From the NCBI RefSeq assembly GCF_001816165.1, contig NZ_MDZC01000046.1, positions 124,001-188,000 on the forward strand: 64,000 nt of DNA, written 5' to 3'. This document shows, one piece after another, positions 1-11,763 of this stretch. The stretch's first letter is position 1. Each line of letters opens with the position of its first letter. Made by a program: the position numbers and the translations under genes. The stretch comes from Hymenobacter glacialis. Lineage in GTDB: Bacteria; Bacteroidota; Bacteroidia; Cytophagales; Hymenobacteraceae. Below the pieces are notes generated by a model. That model was given only the letters and a program-made list of their open reading frames with translations, was not told the origin of the DNA and made no database searches.

Positions 1-2678
1 ATGGCCTTGGCCCAGATGCGGCGCGCCACCCGCCCAATCACGGCGTACTCCGGGTCGATGCCGTTGGAGAAGAAGAAGCTCAGGTTGGGCGCGAAGTCGT
101 TCACGCTCATGCCCCGGCTCACGTAGTATTCCACGAACGTGAAGCCGTTGCTCAGCGTCAGGGCCAGCTGCGTAATCGGGTTGGCGCCCGCCTCGGCAAT
201 GTGGTAGCCCGAAATCGAGACGGAGTAGAAATTCCGCACCTTCTCTGTGATGAAGTACTGCTGCACGTCGCCCATCAGGCGCAGCGCAAACTCGGTGCTG
301 AAAATGCAGGTGTTCTGGGCCTGGTCTTCTTTCAGAATGTCGGCCTGCACGGTGCCGCGCACCTGCGTCAGCGTGCGGGCTTTGATGCTGGCGTACACAT
401 CGGCGGGCAGCACCTGGTCGCCGGTCACGCCCAGCAGGCGCAGGCCCAGGCCGTCGTTGCCGGCCGGCAATTCGCCCTGGTAGCGGGGGCGGGGCTGGCC
501 CAGCGCCGCATAGATGGCGTCGATTTTAGCGTCCGTTTCCGCTTCCAGGCCGTTTTCCTGGATGTAGAACTCGCACTGCTGGTCGATGGCCGCGTTCATG
601 AAAAACGCCGCCAGCGTAGCCGCCGGGCCGTTGATGGTCATCGAAACCGACGTGCTGGGGTTGGCCAGGTTGAAGCCCGAGTACAGCTTCTTGGCATCGT
701 CGAGGCAGGCGATGCTCACGCCCGCGTTGCCGATTTTGCCATAGATGTCGGGCCGGTGGTCGGGGTCCTCGCCGTAGAGCGTCACCGAGTCGAAGGCCGT
801 GCTCAGGCGCTTGGCGGGCAGGCCCATGCTCACGTAGTGGAAGCGGCGGTTGGTGCGCTCCGGCCCACCTTCACCCGCAAACATGCGGGTAGGGTCTTCG
901 CCCTCGCGCTTGAACGGGAACACGCCCGCCGTGTACGGAAACTCGCCGGGAAAATTCTCCTGCATGGCCCAGCGCAGCCGGTCGCCCCAGCCGGTGTAGC
1001 GCGGCACCGACACCTTCGGAATCATATTGCCCGACAGCGACTTAGTGTGCGTCTGTACCCTGATTTCCTTGCCGCGCACCGAGTACACGTACTCCGGGTC
1101 GCGGTAGTTTTGCAGGGTGCTTTCCCAGTTTTCCAAAATGGCTTGGCTGTCGGCATCGAGCCGGCGCAGCTGCGTCTGCTTGTTCTTGCTGAACTCCTCC
1201 ACGGTGCCGGCCGCGCTGGCTTTGTCGGCGCCATAATGCTCTTCGAGCTTGGCAAATGCCCCGGCTACCTCCGCAATGTTGGCCTGCTCACGCACGCGCT
1301 GGTCGTAGGCGCGGTTGCTTTCGGCAATCTCCGAGAGGTAGCGCGTGCGGTGCGGCGGGATGATGTAAATCTTCTCCGAATCCGACGTGCTGGTTTCCAA
1401 CTGCGAGTTGAACGTGGCACCGGTCTTGGTTTCCAGCATCTTCAGCACCGCGCGATACAGCCGGTTCATGCCCGGGTCGTTGAACTGCGAGGCTATCGTG
1501 CCGAACACCGGCATCTGGTCGGTGGCCGTGTCCCAGAGGCCGTGGTTGCGTTGGTACTGCTTGCGCACGTCGCGCAGCGCATCCAGCGCCCCGCGCTTGT
1601 CAAACTTGTTCAGCGCAATCACATCGGCGAAATCGAGCATGTCGATTTTCTCCAGCTGCGTGGCCGCGCCGTACTCCGGCGTCATCACGTACAGGCTGGC
1701 GTCGGAGTGCTCGATGATTTCGGTGTCGGACTGGCCGATGCCGCTGGTTTCCAGGATAATGAGGTCGTAGTTGGCGGCCTTCACCACATCCACAGCATCC
1801 TGCACGTACTTGCTCAGGGCCAGGTTGCTCTGGCGCGTGGCCAGGCTGCGCATGTACACCCGCGGCGAGTTGATGGCATTCATCCGAATCCGGTCGCCGA
1901 GCAGCGCGCCGCCCGTTTTGCGCTTGCTGGGGTCTACGGAGATAATGGCGATGGTCTTGTCGGGGAAGTCCATCAAAAAGCGCCGCACCAGCTCATCTAC
2001 CAGTGAGGACTTGCCCGCGCCGCCCGTGCCGGTAATGCCGAGAATAGGAGCGGAGTGGCTGGACTGTAATGACTGGTTCTGGCTTTTCTCATCCAGCTGG
2101 AAGTCAGCCACCAACTGGCCTTTTACCCGCTCAAACTCCTCAGGGAAGTTCTCAGCAGCCGAAATCAGCCGGCCGATGCTGCGGGCATCTTTCTCTTTTA
2201 CGTGGTCGACTTCACCGTTAAGGTTCTGGCCGGTTGGGAAGTCAGCTCTTTCCAGCAAATCGTTAATCATGCCCTGCAGGCCCATGGCGCGGCCATCGTC
2301 GGGCGAGTAGATGCGGGTGATGCCGTAGCCCTGCAACTCCGCGATTTCCGTGGGCAAAATTACGCCGCCGCCGCCGCCGAAAATTTTGATGTGGCCCGCG
2401 CCGCGCTCTTTCAACAGGTCAAAAATGTACTTGAAATACTCGTTGTGCCCGCCCTGGTAACTGGTAATGGCAATGGCCTGGGCATCTTCCTGAATGGCGC
2501 AATCCACGATTTCCTGCGCCGAACGGTTGTGGCCGAGGTGAATAACCTCCGCGCCGCTGCTCTGAATGATGCGGCGCATGATGTTGATAGCCGCGTCGTG
2601 CCCGTCGAACAAAGCGGCGGCGGTAACGATGCGAACGTGGTTCTTCGGTTTGTAGGGCGCGGTGGGAGCAGGGTGCAT
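1..2678 (-). CDS. icmF: Fused isobutyryl-CoA mutase IcmF (3' end beyond the window)
   Basis: Adenosylcobalamin-dependent enzyme that interconverts isobutyryl-CoA and n-butyryl-CoA, fused to its own G-protein chaperone. From the ATG at 2678 the frame stays open for 892 codons to the window edge; the family is about 1,090 residues, so roughly the last 200 are missing. Visible in order: a B12-binding domain (residues 12-140, with DGH at 25-27 and a five-glycine turn at 101-105), a MeaB-like G domain with Walker [10 protein letters not shown] at 217-225 and an NKFDK base-recognition motif near 355, and the start of the mutase barrel from about residue 560, including [16 protein letters not shown]. 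The three-domain order separates IcmF from ordinary methylmalonyl-CoA mutase. The next gene, DUF2805, is divergent. The family assignment is secure; substrate preference among branched acyl-CoAs cannot be read from the sequence. Confidence 0.95.
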   Translation of the reverse strand, partial: MHPAPTAPYKPKNHVRIVTAAALFDGHDAAINIMRRIIQSSGAEVIHLGHNRSAQEIVDCAIQEDAQAIAITSYQGGHNEYFKYIFDLLKERGAGHIKIFGGGGGVILPTEIAELQGYGITRIYSPDDGRAMGLQGMINDLLERADFPTGQNLNGEVDHVKEKDARSIGRLISAAENFPEEFERVKGQLVADFQLDEKSQNQSLQSSHSAPILGITGTGGAGKSSLVDELVRRFLMDFPDKTIAIISVDPSKRKTGGALLGDRIRMNAINSPRVYMRSLATRQSNLALSKYVQDAVDVVKAANYDLIILETSGIGQSDTEIIEHSDASLYVMTPEYGAATQLEKIDMLDFADVIALNKFDKRGALDALRDVRKQYQRNHGLWDTATDQMPVFGTIASQFNDPGMNRLYRAVLKMLETKTGATFNSQLETSTSDSEKIYIIPPHRTRYLSEIAESNRAYDQRVREQANIAEVAGAFAKLEEHYGADKASAAGTVEEFSKNKQTQLRRLDADSQAILENWESTLQNYRDPEYVYSVRGKEIRVQTHTKSLSGNMIPKVSVPRYTGWGDRLRWAMQENFPGEFPYTAGVFPFKREGEDPTRMFAGEGGPERTNRRFHYVSMGLPAKRLSTAFDSVTLYGEDPDHRPDIYGKIGNAGVSIACLDDAKKLYSGFNLANPSTSVSMTINGPAATLAAFFMNAAIDQQCEFYIQENGLEAETDAKIDAIYAALGQPRPRYQGELPAGNDGLGLRLLGVTGDQVLPADVYASIKARTLTQVRGTVQADILKEDQAQNTCIFSTEFALRLMGDVQQYFITEKVRNFYSVSISGYHIAEAGANPITQLALTLSNGFTFVEYYVSRGMSVNDFAPNLSFFFSNGIDPEYAVIGRVARRIWAKA

Positions 2679-2853
2679 AGCGGAGGAGTAGCGCAGACTT
2701 TCAGTCCACGACCATGAGGATAAAAAACGTGCACGAAGGTACGGAATACGCCCCGGTGACGCAGGCGGCGCGCTTCGTGTTGCCATCACAAATTCCGGGC
2801 TTGCTTGTTAAGTACCGAAAGATTCCACAGCCAAACGCGCTTGCCTTAGCAGT

Positions 2854-3138
2854 ATGACAACTCCCGAACTAACGCCCGAAGACATTGACCGCATTATCGA
2901 AATGGCCTGGGAAGACCGCACGCCGTTCGAAGCCATTGAGGCCCAATTCGGCCTGGCCGAAACGGAAGTTATCAAGCTGATGCGGCGGGAAATGAAGGCT
3001 TCGTCGTGGCGCATGTGGCGGGCCCGCGTGCAGGGCCGCGCCACTAAACACCGCGTAAAAAGCGCCGTCGATGACGCCCGTTTTAAATCCACGCTGCAGA
3101 AGAATATTACCTTCAATAAGGTTTCCAAACGCAGGTAG
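2854..3138 (+). CDS. DUF2805 / TIGR03643 family small protein
   Basis: A 94-residue soluble protein of the DUF2805 family, which has no established function. It opens with LTPEDIDRIIEMAWEDRTPF, followed by a helix pair around residues 29-50 that looks like a helix-turn-helix (ETEVIKLMRREMK), and ends in a very basic tail with conserved WRMWRARVQGR and KHRVK segments. That charge pattern would suit a nucleic-acid-binding role, but this is only inference. It stands alone, divergent from icmF and convergent with fdhA, and is followed by a strong hairpin terminator. Confidence 0.8.
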   Translation: MTTPELTPEDIDRIIEMAWEDRTPFEAIEAQFGLAETEVIKLMRREMKASSWRMWRARVQGRATKHRVKSAVDDARFKSTLQKNITFNKVSKRR

Positions 3139-3187
3139 CGTAGGCTTACCTTGTGTTTTTATGGGGCACCCTGGTTTCAAAACTCCG

Positions 3188-3240
3188 AAACCAAAACAGC
3201 CGGACTGCCTCAAAAGGCTGTCCGGCTGTTTTGGTTTTAA
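3188..3240. terminator. Bidirectional intrinsic terminator between DUF2805 and fdhA
   Basis: An 18-bp perfect stem (arms 3188-3205 and 3220-3237) with a 14-base loop. The stem carries A-rich and T-rich outer ends, so it has a U-tract in either direction. It lies between the convergent ends of the DUF2805 gene (3138) and fdhA (3251). Confidence 0.85.
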
Positions 3241-3250
3241 TGATAGTCGA

Positions 3251-4482
3251 CTAAGCGTCGGCCGTTTCCTTTTTGGCTTTGGCTTTCTTCACATCGGGAA
3301 TCATATTGTGGGGGTTAATCACAAACTTCTTTGCCACGCCGCTATCAAATTCGGCGTAGCCTTCGGGCGCCTGGTCCAGGCTGATGATTTCCACATTCAC
3401 GGCTTTCGCAATCTGCACTTTGTCGTACAGAATAGCCTGCATGAGCTGGCGGTTGTAGCTCATCACGGGCGTCTGGCCGGTGTGGAAGGAGTGGCTCTTG
3501 GCCCAACCCAGTCCGAAGCGGATGGACAGGTTGCCGGTTTTGGCGGCTTTGTCTTCGGCGCCGGGGTCTTCGGTCACGTACAGGCCGGGAATGCCAATGG
3601 AGCCGCCCGCGCGGTGATTTCCATGAGCGAGTTGAGTACGGCAGCGGGCACTTCCTTTTTCGAATCGGTGCCGTGGCCGCTGGCCTCAAAGCCCACGCAG
3701 TCGATGGCGCAATCAATTTCGGGCACACCCAGAATCAGGGTGATTTGCTCGGTAAGGGTGGCGTCCAGGGTAAGGTCCACGGTTTCGCAGCCAAAGGAGC
3801 GGGCATGCGCCAGGCGCGCCTTGTTCATGTCGCCTACTATTACCACGGCCGCGCCCAGCAGCTGCGCCGAAGCCGCCGCTGCCAGACCCACGGGCCCTGC
3901 GCCGGCCACGTACACCGTGGTTCCGGGCCCTACGCCCGCTTTCACCGCGCCGTGGAAGCCGGTAGGGAAAATATCGCTCAGCATGGTCAGGTCGCGGATT
4001 TTCTCCATGGCCTGCTCCTTGTTCGGAAATTTCAGCAGGTTGAAATCGGCGTAGGGCACCATCACGTACTCGGCCTGGCCGCCCACCCAGCCGCCCATGT
4101 CCACGTAGCCGTAGGCGCCACCGGCGCGGCCTTCGTTCACGGTCAGGCAGATGCCGGTTTTCATCTCTTTGCAAGTGCGGCAGCGGCCGCAGGCCACGTT
4201 AAACGGCACCGACACCAGGTCGCCCTTCTTGAGAAATTCCACATCGGCTCCGGCTTCAATCACCTCTCCCGTGATTTCGTGGCCCAGTACCAGCCCGGCC
4301 GGGGCCGTGGTCCGGCCGCGCACCATGTGCTGGTCGGAGCCGCAGATGTTGGTAGACACAACCTTTAGAATAACGCCGTGGGTAATTTTCTTGCCCTTGG
4401 GATTTTTCAGCTCGGGGAAATCAATGCTCTGAACCTCGACTTTGCCGGGACTCAGGTAAACGACGCCTCTGTTACTTGCCAT
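3251..4482 (-). pseudogene. fdhA: Glutathione-independent formaldehyde dehydrogenase, one-base frameshift
   Basis: Zinc-dependent medium-chain dehydrogenase of the Pseudomonas putida FdhA type, which oxidises formaldehyde to formate with bound NAD. The 5' frame (4482 down to 3574) carries the catalytic zinc region NICGSDQH, GHEITGE, the structural-zinc loop CGRCRTCKEMKTGIC and the Rossmann turn AGAGPVG. It then runs into a stop, while the true C-terminus (SIGIPGLYVTEDPGA onward) continues in another frame to 3251. Adding one base in the GC-rich run at about 3601-3612 restores a continuous 410-residue protein, close to the family's usual size of about 398. No other damage is visible and all key residues are present, so a sequencing error is as likely as real inactivation. 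The GlcG-like gene lies upstream on the same strand with a hairpin in between. Confidence 0.85.
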
Positions 4483-4510
4483 GGTGGTGGGGTTTAGTAA
4501 TGAAAAGGAT

Positions 4511-4556
4511 AAAAAAGGAACGTCATGTCAGGTAGTGCCCAACATGACGTTTTTAC
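4511..4556. terminator. Hairpin between glcG-like gene and fdhA
   Basis: Perfect 10-bp stem AACGTCATGT (4519-4528) pairing with 4542-4551, flanked by an A-run on one side and a T-run on the other. On the minus strand it lies after the GlcG-like gene and just ahead of fdhA, so it may terminate or attenuate read-through into fdhA. An operator is the alternative reading. Confidence 0.55.
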
Positions 4557-4572
4557 TGCCAGTTAGGACAGC

Positions 4573-4980
4573 TTATTTGCCTTCCAGGGCCTGCACGCCG
4601 GCTTCGGCCACGGCGTGGTCGTCTTCCACGGTGCTGCCCGAAACGCCAATGGCGCCCATTACCCCCCCGCTACGCCCCTTAATGGGGATGCCGCCGGGGA
4701 AGGTGATGAGGCCGCCGTTAGAGTGCTCAATATTGAAAAGCGGGCCGCCGGGCTGCGACAAACCGCCGATGGCACCGGTGGGCATGTCGAAGAAACGGGC
4801 CGTTTTGGCTTTTTTAATGGAAATATCCAGCGAACCAAGCCAGGCGTCATCCATGCGAATGAACGCGACGAGGTTGGCCCCGGCGTCAACCACGGCAATG
4901 TTCATCTTGACGTTCATGTCAACCGCTTTCTGGTGGGCGGCTTGGAGGGCCGTCTGTGCTTGTGCTAAGGTAATTCCCAT
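4573..4980 (-). CDS. GlcG/HbpS family (heme-binding-like) protein
   Basis: A 135-residue soluble protein of the GlcG/HbpS family (Pfam Haem_degrading). The start at 4980 gives [16 protein letters not shown], the normal N-terminus of the family; an upstream in-frame extension to 5103 has no family similarity. Conserved features are the [18 protein letters not shown] strand region, the FPGGIPI loop and the C-terminal GAIGVSGS...DDHAVAEAG segment. Family members have been linked to heme binding or small-molecule sensing, but several have no known ligand. It precedes fdhA on the same strand and may accompany C1 or aldehyde metabolism; that link is inferred from position only. Confidence 0.85.
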   Translation of the reverse strand: MGITLAQAQTALQAAHQKAVDMNVKMNIAVVDAGANLVAFIRMDDAWLGSLDISIKKAKTARFFDMPTGAIGGLSQPGGPLFNIEHSNGGLITFPGGIPIKGRSGGVMGAIGVSGSTVEDDHAVAEAGVQALEGK

Positions 4981-5133
4981 GGTGCTGTTGGATTTGTAAG
5001 AGAAAATATTCTCTATTACAACGGCTATCAGCCCAGCATGTTCAGCAGCGACCCCACCTTGCGACGATACCCGGCACGTATTGCGACGATTGCACAAGTT
5101 CAATTACCCGCCCTGCGCTCGCCCCGGCAGCTA

Positions 5134-5985
5134 TTAAAAAATCATGGGCGGATTGAGCAGCGCGCGCCAGGCAATGGCCATCACCAGGGCCAGCCCCACC
5201 AATCCCCACGCCACGTAGGTGGGTTGTGGACGCCGCACTGTATTAGAAAACAGTTCGTTGAGGCAGGCCGCCGCCAGGGGGACCACTAGCAGCCCCATGC
5301 CCACCAGGTGCAGCCCTTCCTGCATACTCAAATACGGGAGCTTGAGCAGGGCGATTAACGCCCCTCCCATAACCCAGGGAATAACCAGGGTGGCCACCAC
5401 CATCAGCCGGCGGTTGGTGAATTGCATCACCGTGCGCGAGTCGTGGGCCTGCAAAAAGGCCAAGGCGCCGAAGTAGCCCAGCGCTACCTGCACCAGTCCG
5501 GCTAGAATGGCCAGCAGGGTATTTACCACGTTACCGGCCTGAAACAGCCAGTCGGGCACATACCAGAAGCCCGATTGAACAAAGGTGTCTGTGAGCAAGG
5601 CGCCAAACACGGTATTGCAGCAGTGGAACGCCGTCCACAGCAACAGCAGCTTGAAAAGGCCGCGCTGGGCCCGCTCGCTGCGCCAGTACCAGGCAAAGGC
5701 GACCACGCCCAGTAGCAGGCTCACCAGGGGCCCAATGCCGTGAGCCGCAATAATGGCCGCGGGCCACCATTCCGCGTCGGCCATGCGATAAGCTATGCGG
5801 CTGGGTCCCCAGGTGCCGTGCAGCTCGTAGAACCAGGCCACGCCTACTTCGGCGGCCTGCTGGAGCCCCCACACCACGTAATACGTGAGCACGTAAATGG
5901 CGAGGCCGTTGGCTGCCGCAATCAAAAATTTCCCCTTTTCTGCTTGAAGAGTGGCGGAGGGTATGGTATCAGTTTCCGGTTGCAT
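5134..5985 (-). CDS. Unrecognised seven-helix integral membrane protein
   Basis: A 283-residue protein that I cannot assign to a named family. After a short hydrophilic N-terminus it has about seven hydrophobic segments (roughly residues 20-42, 77-100, 108-128, 150-175, 190-215, 225-245 and 258-278), so it is an inner-membrane protein. Notable features are a WFYELHGTWGPSRI loop after helix 1, an AAHGIGP motif at the start of helix 2, and a Cys pair in FHCCN in helix 3. It is flanked by the GlcG-like gene and divergent lepA and looks monocistronic. A TAGATTTG element on the minus strand 37 bases ahead of the start is a plausible promoter. Confidence 0.75.
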   Translation of the reverse strand: MQPETDTIPSATLQAEKGKFLIAAANGLAIYVLTYYVVWGLQQAAEVGVAWFYELHGTWGPSRIAYRMADAEWWPAAIIAAHGIGPLVSLLLGVVAFAWYWRSERAQRGLFKLLLLWTAFHCCNTVFGALLTDTFVQSGFWYVPDWLFQAGNVVNTLLAILAGLVQVALGYFGALAFLQAHDSRTVMQFTNRRLMVVATLVIPWVMGGALIALLKLPYLSMQEGLHLVGMGLLVVPLAAACLNELFSNTVRRPQPTYVAWGLVGLALVMAIAWRALLNPPMIF

Positions 5986-6022
5986 AGGTGGCCCAACAAT
6001 GCAGGCAAGAATGGGTAATCGC

Positions 6023-6030
6023 CAAATCTA
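6023..6030 (-). promoter_or_regulatory. Bacteroidota -7 element upstream of the membrane protein gene
   Basis: Reads TAGATTTG on the minus strand, a full match to the Bacteroidota -7 consensus TAnnTTTG, 37 bases ahead of the start at 5985. No clear TTG -33 box is seen at the usual spacing, so the call rests on one box. Confidence 0.45.
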
Positions 6031-6135
6031 AGCAGGCAGCGAGAATGTTAGGAGAGGCGGCCTACCAGATGGCTGGCCGCCGGCTGGGTTTTGCGCCAGG
6101 CCTTCGTACCTTCGCGAACTGAAAAACTGCCCTCT

Positions 6136-7923
<1,788 letters not shown>

Positions 7924-7930
7924 TAATTGA

Positions 7931-7959
7931 AAATGCGGCTTTCAGGCCGCATTTTTTTT
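7931..7959 (+). terminator. Terminator after lepA
   Basis: Stem AAATGCGGC (7931-7939) with its complement at 7946-7954, six-base loop, then an eight-T run. It begins seven bases after the lepA stop. Confidence 0.9.
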
Positions 7960-7965
7960 GCGTTT

Positions 7966-8076
7966 ATGTCATGCTGACGGAGCAAGCATCTTATCACGGC
8001 TTCCTTTGTCAGATTTGCCAACCACATGCAGCGCGAGGCGTGAAAAGGTCCTTCGTTGTGCTCAGGATATCACCTA
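7966..8076. repeat. Degenerate REP-like inverted repeat
   Basis: The left arm GTCATGCTGA...AAGCATCTTATCACG (7966-7998) is imperfectly complementary to CGTGAAAAGGTCCTTCG...TCAGGAT (8039-8069), with a roughly 40-base central part. The left arm shares the GTCATGCT...AAGCATCT pattern with the much better preserved hairpin at 32669-32776, so both probably belong to one dispersed family. It occupies nearly all of the lepA-folD spacer. Confidence 0.5.
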
Positions 8077-8083
8077 TTATCTT

Positions 8084-8995
8084 ATGACTTCTGTAACCAC
8101 CAACAACCTCATTGACGGCAAGCAAACCGCCGAGGATATCAAAGTTGAAATCGCGGCCGAAGTAGCCATCCTCAAAGCTGAGGGCAAAAAGGTGCCGCAC
8201 CTGGCCGCCATCCTCGTGGGGCACGACGGTGGTTCCGAAACCTACGTGCGCAACAAAGTGCTGGCCTGCGAGCGGGTGGGGTTTCAGTCCACGCTGCTGC
8301 GCTACGAGGACGACATTACTGAGGCCGACCTGCTGGCCAAAGTAGCCGAATTGAACCACGACCCCGAAATTGACGGATTCATCGTGCAGCTCCCGTTGCC
8401 GGCTCACATCAACCCCGAAAAGGTGATTGAAGCCATCCGGCCCGAAAAGGACGTCGACGGTTTTCATCCCATGAACATTGGCCGGATGGTGGCCGGCCTG
8501 CCCGCGCTATTACCTGCTACGCCCTCGGGCATCGTGGAACTGCTCAGCCGGCAGGGCATCAAAACAAGTGGCAAGCACGCCGTGGTAATTGGCCGCTCCA
8601 ACATTGTGGGAACACCGGTTAGTATACTATTGGCTAAGAATTTGGATACGGCCAACTGCACCGTTACTTTATGCCATTCGCGAACTGAAAACCTGGCCGA
8701 AATTTGTCGCACCGCCGACATTGTAGTGGCGGCTATTGGCCGGCCCGAGTTCGTAACGGCCGACATGGTGCAGCCCGGTGCCGTAGTTATCGACGTGGGC
8801 ACGACCCGCGTACCGGACGCCTCCAAGAAGAGTGGCTATACACTGAAAGGCGACGTCAACTTTGCCGAAGTTGCGCCTCTGGCGTCGGCCATTACGCCGG
8901 TGCCGGGAGGCGTGGGTCCCATGACCATCGCCATGCTACTCCTCAACACCCTGCGGGCTGCCAAGGGAGATATTTATCCGAAGGCAAGCGCCTGA
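8084..8995 (+). CDS. folD: Methylene-THF dehydrogenase / methenyl-THF cyclohydrolase FolD
   Basis: Bifunctional cytosolic enzyme of one-carbon metabolism, oxidising 5,10-methylene-THF and hydrolysing the product to 10-formyl-THF. The ATG at 8084 gives 303 residues (family about 285-300). An upstream extension of the frame runs through the REP-like repeat and is rejected. Visible motifs are SETYVRNK (catalytic Tyr and Lys), [23 protein letters not shown] in the nucleotide-binding part and [15 protein letters not shown] near the end. It supplies 10-formyl-THF for purines, in the same THF pool used by thyA at 55 kb. Confidence 0.97.
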   Translation: MTSVTTNNLIDGKQTAEDIKVEIAAEVAILKAEGKKVPHLAAILVGHDGGSETYVRNKVLACERVGFQSTLLRYEDDITEADLLAKVAELNHDPEIDGFIVQLPLPAHINPEKVIEAIRPEKDVDGFHPMNIGRMVAGLPALLPATPSGIVELLSRQGIKTSGKHAVVIGRSNIVGTPVSILLAKNLDTANCTVTLCHSRTENLAEICRTADIVVAAIGRPEFVTADMVQPGAVVIDVGTTRVPDASKKSGYTLKGDVNFAEVAPLASAITPVPGGVGPMTIAMLLLNTLRAAKGDIYPKASA

Positions 8996-9007
8996 ATTTA
9001 GGAATAT

Positions 9008-9038
9008 TTGGTTAACCTTACACCGCGACGTACTTTTA
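9008..9038 (+). promoter_or_regulatory. Putative Bacteroidota promoter of queE-OmpA unit
   Basis: TTG at 9008-9010, a 20-base spacer, and TACTTTTA at 9031-9038, seven of eight to TAnnTTTG. The spacing lies within the range described for this promoter class. It precedes queE, which is followed at only eight bases by the OmpA-family gene. Confidence 0.5.
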
Positions 9039-9109
9039 AAGTTCGGCTCTGGGAACGGTGTGTTCCTTAGCCTGCGTTCAGGAGGCTTAGCTTTCCGACG
9101 CATTACGTT

Positions 9110-9778
9110 ATGATTTCCGTGAATATACTTTCCTCTGAAATAGTTGCACCCATTGGTGCTGTGCCGGCTAGTCCGGCAGGCGTTATGCTCCCCGTGATGG
9201 AGCAGTTCTACACCATTCAGGGCGAGGGCTACAACACTGGCCGGGCTGCTTATTTCATCCGCCTCGGCGGCTGCGACGTGGGTTGCGTGTGGTGCGACGT
9301 GAAAGAGTCCTGGGATGCCGACGCGCACCCGCGGCAAGCGGTGGCGGAGCTGGTGGCGGCCGTGCTGGCCTACCCCGGCCGCGATGTGGTCATTACCGGG
9401 GGCGAGCCCCTGATGCACGAACTGGGACCGCTCACGGCCGCTCTGCACGCAGCAGGCTGCCGCACCTGGCTCGAAACCTCGGGGGCTCATCCGCTCTCCG
9501 GCACCTGGGACTGGATATGCCTATCGCCCAAAAAATTCAAGGCCCCGCTGCCCGAAGTGCTGGCCACGGCTCATGAGTTGAAAGTGGTTGTTTTTAATGG
9601 GCATGATTTTGTATGGGCAGAGGAGCATGCGGCGTTAGTGCCCGCCACCACCCGCCTGTACCTGCAACCCGAGTGGAGCCGGGCCGCCCGCATGACGCCA
9701 GAATTAGTAGAATACGTGAAGCAGCACCCGCGCTGGCAGGTGTCGCTTCAAACGCATAAATACCTCGATATCCCGTAG
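9110..9778 (+). CDS. queE: 7-carboxy-7-deazaguanine synthase QueE
   Basis: Radical SAM enzyme that rearranges 6-carboxytetrahydropterin to 7-carboxy-7-deazaguanine on the way to queuosine. The protein has 222 residues. The 4Fe-4S ligands are C55, C59 and C62 in GGCDVGCVWCDV (CX3CX2C), preceded by the substrate-binding FYTIQGEG. VITGGEPL is the SAM-binding GGE region, and SLQTHKYLDIP closes the protein as in other QueE enzymes. ATG 9185 (MLPVMEQFY) is an alternative start that would remove 25 poorly conserved residues. The OmpA-family gene follows after eight bases and is probably co-transcribed, although no functional link is evident. Confidence 0.93.
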   Translation: MISVNILSSEIVAPIGAVPASPAGVMLPVMEQFYTIQGEGYNTGRAAYFIRLGGCDVGCVWCDVKESWDADAHPRQAVAELVAAVLAYPGRDVVITGGEPLMHELGPLTAALHAAGCRTWLETSGAHPLSGTWDWICLSPKKFKAPLPEVLATAHELKVVVFNGHDFVWAEEHAALVPATTRLYLQPEWSRAARMTPELVEYVKQHPRWQVSLQTHKYLDIP

Positions 9779-9786
9779 CTAACTCT

Positions 9787-11763
9787 ATGCACCGTCTTTT
9801 CGTGTTGGGGGCGTTCCGCCTCGGAATTGTATTTCTACTGTGGTTGACCGCTACAGGCGCGGCCTGGAGCCAGCTTCCTGTCCGGGTCCAGACCCCCACC
9901 AACACCAAGGCGCGCACCCTGCTCGAAAAGGCCCAGCAGCAGGTTAAGGCCCGGGATTTTATTAAGGCCATTGAAACGCTTAACCAGCTCAACCAGAAGT
10001 TTCCATCGTTTGGTGAGGCCTACTTGTTGAAGGGGTCGCTGCTGAAAGCCATTGGTGACAACCGCGGCGCCCTGGCTGCCTACCGCGACGGTCTGACCAA
10101 GGTGCCAGTAGAGGCCACCCATGCCTCGGAGTACCAGCTACTGGGCGACCTGGCCCTGAGCTATGGCGAGTACCAAACGGCGCTCGATGCCTATAAGCAG
10201 TTGATGAAAGTGGCGCCCAAAACCCAGCGCAACTTGGCCAAGTCGCAGCGCCAGATGCTGACCTGCGAGTTTGCGCTCAAGGCCATGCAGGAGCCCGTGG
10301 GCGAGGCTCCGGTGCCGCTGCCCGCGCCCCTCAATAGCTTTAAGTTTCAGTATTTTCCAGCCCTCACCGCCGATAACCGCTTTCTGCTGTTTACGGGCCG
10401 CCCGGCGGCAAGCAGCGGCGAAGACCTGTTTGTGAGCCGCCAGAATAAGGACGGTACCCTGGGGGTGCCGGTACCTATTTCGCCGGCCATCAATACGAGC
10501 TACAACGAGGGGGCGGGCTCGATATCCGGCGATGGCAAGACCCTGGTTTTTGCATCGTGCGACCGGCCCAAAGCCATCGGCAACTGCGACCTGTATATTT
10601 CGCGGCGAACCGGCAACAACTGGAGCGCGCCGGTCAACCTCGGCATCAACGTCAACTCCACGGAGTGGGACTCGCAGCCTACGCTCTCGGCCGATGGCCG
10701 CACCCTGTACTTTACCTCCACGCGCCGGGGCGGCCAGGGGCAGGAAGATATATACGTGACCACCCTGCAGCCCGATGGCAAATGGAGCCCCGCCAAGAAC
10801 CTGGGCACGCCGGTAAACACGGCGGGCAAGGACATGGCCCCCTTCATCCACGCCAGCGGCACCACGCTCTATTATGTCACCGATGGGCTGGTGGGCATGG
10901 GCGGCCTCGACGTATTTCGATGCGAAAAGACAGCAGCCGGCACCTGGAGCGAGCCCCGCAACCTGGGTTACCCGCTCAATACCTTCGAAAACGAAGCGTC
11001 CCTTTTTATCACCTCTGACAACCAGCGGGGTTTTTGCTCGCGTAGCCGCGCCACCGATGAGCCCGCCGCAGGCTCGCGCCTGGTGCGGGAGCGCCCTGTG
11101 GAACTGTTTGGCTTTGCCGTGGCGCAACCCGTGAAGGCCCGCGAAACCAGCACCTACACGCAGGGGCGGGTATTTGATGCCAACACCAAAAAGCCGCTCA
11201 AGGCCGAAGTAAAGCTGTACGACCTTGAAACCGATGAGCTCATTCAGTTTGTGACGTCGGACCCGGAATACGGCGACTACACCGTGGTACTCAACGAGGG
11301 CCACCACTACGCCATGTACGCTGCCGCCGACAAGTACCTGCTCAAAAGCCTAAGCTTTGACTACTCCAGCCAGCGCACCTTCGACCCGCTCACGCTGGAT
11401 ATTTACCTGGAGCCCGTGCGCTCGGGCCGTAGCGTGGTGCTGAATAATCTGTTTTTCGATACCAATAAGTACGAGCTCAAACCCCGGTCTCGCACCGAGC
11501 TCAACCGTCTTATTGAGTTCCTGCGCCAGTACCGCGACGTGCAGATTGAAGTATCCGGCTACACCGACAACGTGGGCACGCCGGAAGATAATTTGCAACT
11601 CTCGCAGCGCCGCGCCCAATCGGTAGTGGAGTATTTGTCGGCGCACGGAATTTCGGTAAACCGGCTGCGCTCGAAAGGATACGGCGCAAAATCTCCTTTG
11701 GCAGCCAATGATACGGAAGCCCATCGGCAGCTAAACCGCCGCATTGAGCTTCATATTCTGTAA
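9787..11763 (+). CDS. OmpA-family envelope protein with TPR and PD40 repeats
   Basis: A 658-residue exported protein that probably anchors the outer membrane to peptidoglycan. Domains in order: signal peptide (about 1-29, cleavage after AWS), TPR helices (about 40-150), a PD40/WD40-like beta-propeller (about 185-420, with repeats such as SADGRTLYFTSTR and SGDGKTLVFAS), a carboxypeptidase-regulatory-like beta-sandwich (about 458-530), and an OmpA C-terminal domain (about 548-658) with NNLFFDTNKYEL, SGYTDNVG and LSQRRAQSVVEYL. This architecture is common in Bacteroidota, including relatives of the gliding/T9SS protein PorE, but ortholog status cannot be settled here. It follows queE by eight bases and ends at a terminator. 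Confidence 0.9.
   Translation: MHRLFVLGAFRLGIVFLLWLTATGAAWSQLPVRVQTPTNTKARTLLEKAQQQVKARDFIKAIETLNQLNQKFPSFGEAYLLKGSLLKAIGDNRGALAAYRDGLTKVPVEATHASEYQLLGDLALSYGEYQTALDAYKQLMKVAPKTQRNLAKSQRQMLTCEFALKAMQEPVGEAPVPLPAPLNSFKFQYFPALTADNRFLLFTGRPAASSGEDLFVSRQNKDGTLGVPVPISPAINTSYNEGAGSISGDGKTLVFASCDRPKAIGNCDLYISRRTGNNWSAPVNLGINVNSTEWDSQPTLSADGRTLYFTSTRRGGQGQEDIYVTTLQPDGKWSPAKNLGTPVNTAGKDMAPFIHASGTTLYYVTDGLVGMGGLDVFRCEKTAAGTWSEPRNLGYPLNTFENEASLFITSDNQRGFCSRSRATDEPAAGSRLVRERPVELFGFAVAQPVKARETSTYTQGRVFDANTKKPLKAEVKLYDLETDELIQFVTSDPEYGDYTVVLNEGHHYAMYAAADKYLLKSLSFDYSSQRTFDPLTLDIYLEPVRSGRSVVLNNLFFDTNKYELKPRSRTELNRLIEFLRQYRDVQIEVSGYTDNVGTPEDNLQLSQRRAQSVVEYLSAHGISVNRLRSKGYGAKSPLAANDTEAHRQLNRRIELHIL

Noticed and set aside
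201..2006. A 601-codon open frame on the plus strand
   Set aside because: It is antisense to icmF, has no family pattern, and is rich in His, Ala, Gly and Arg as expected from the reverse strand of a GC-rich gene.
10138..11307. A 389-codon open frame on the minus strand
   Set aside because: Antisense to the OmpA-family gene; composition bias only.
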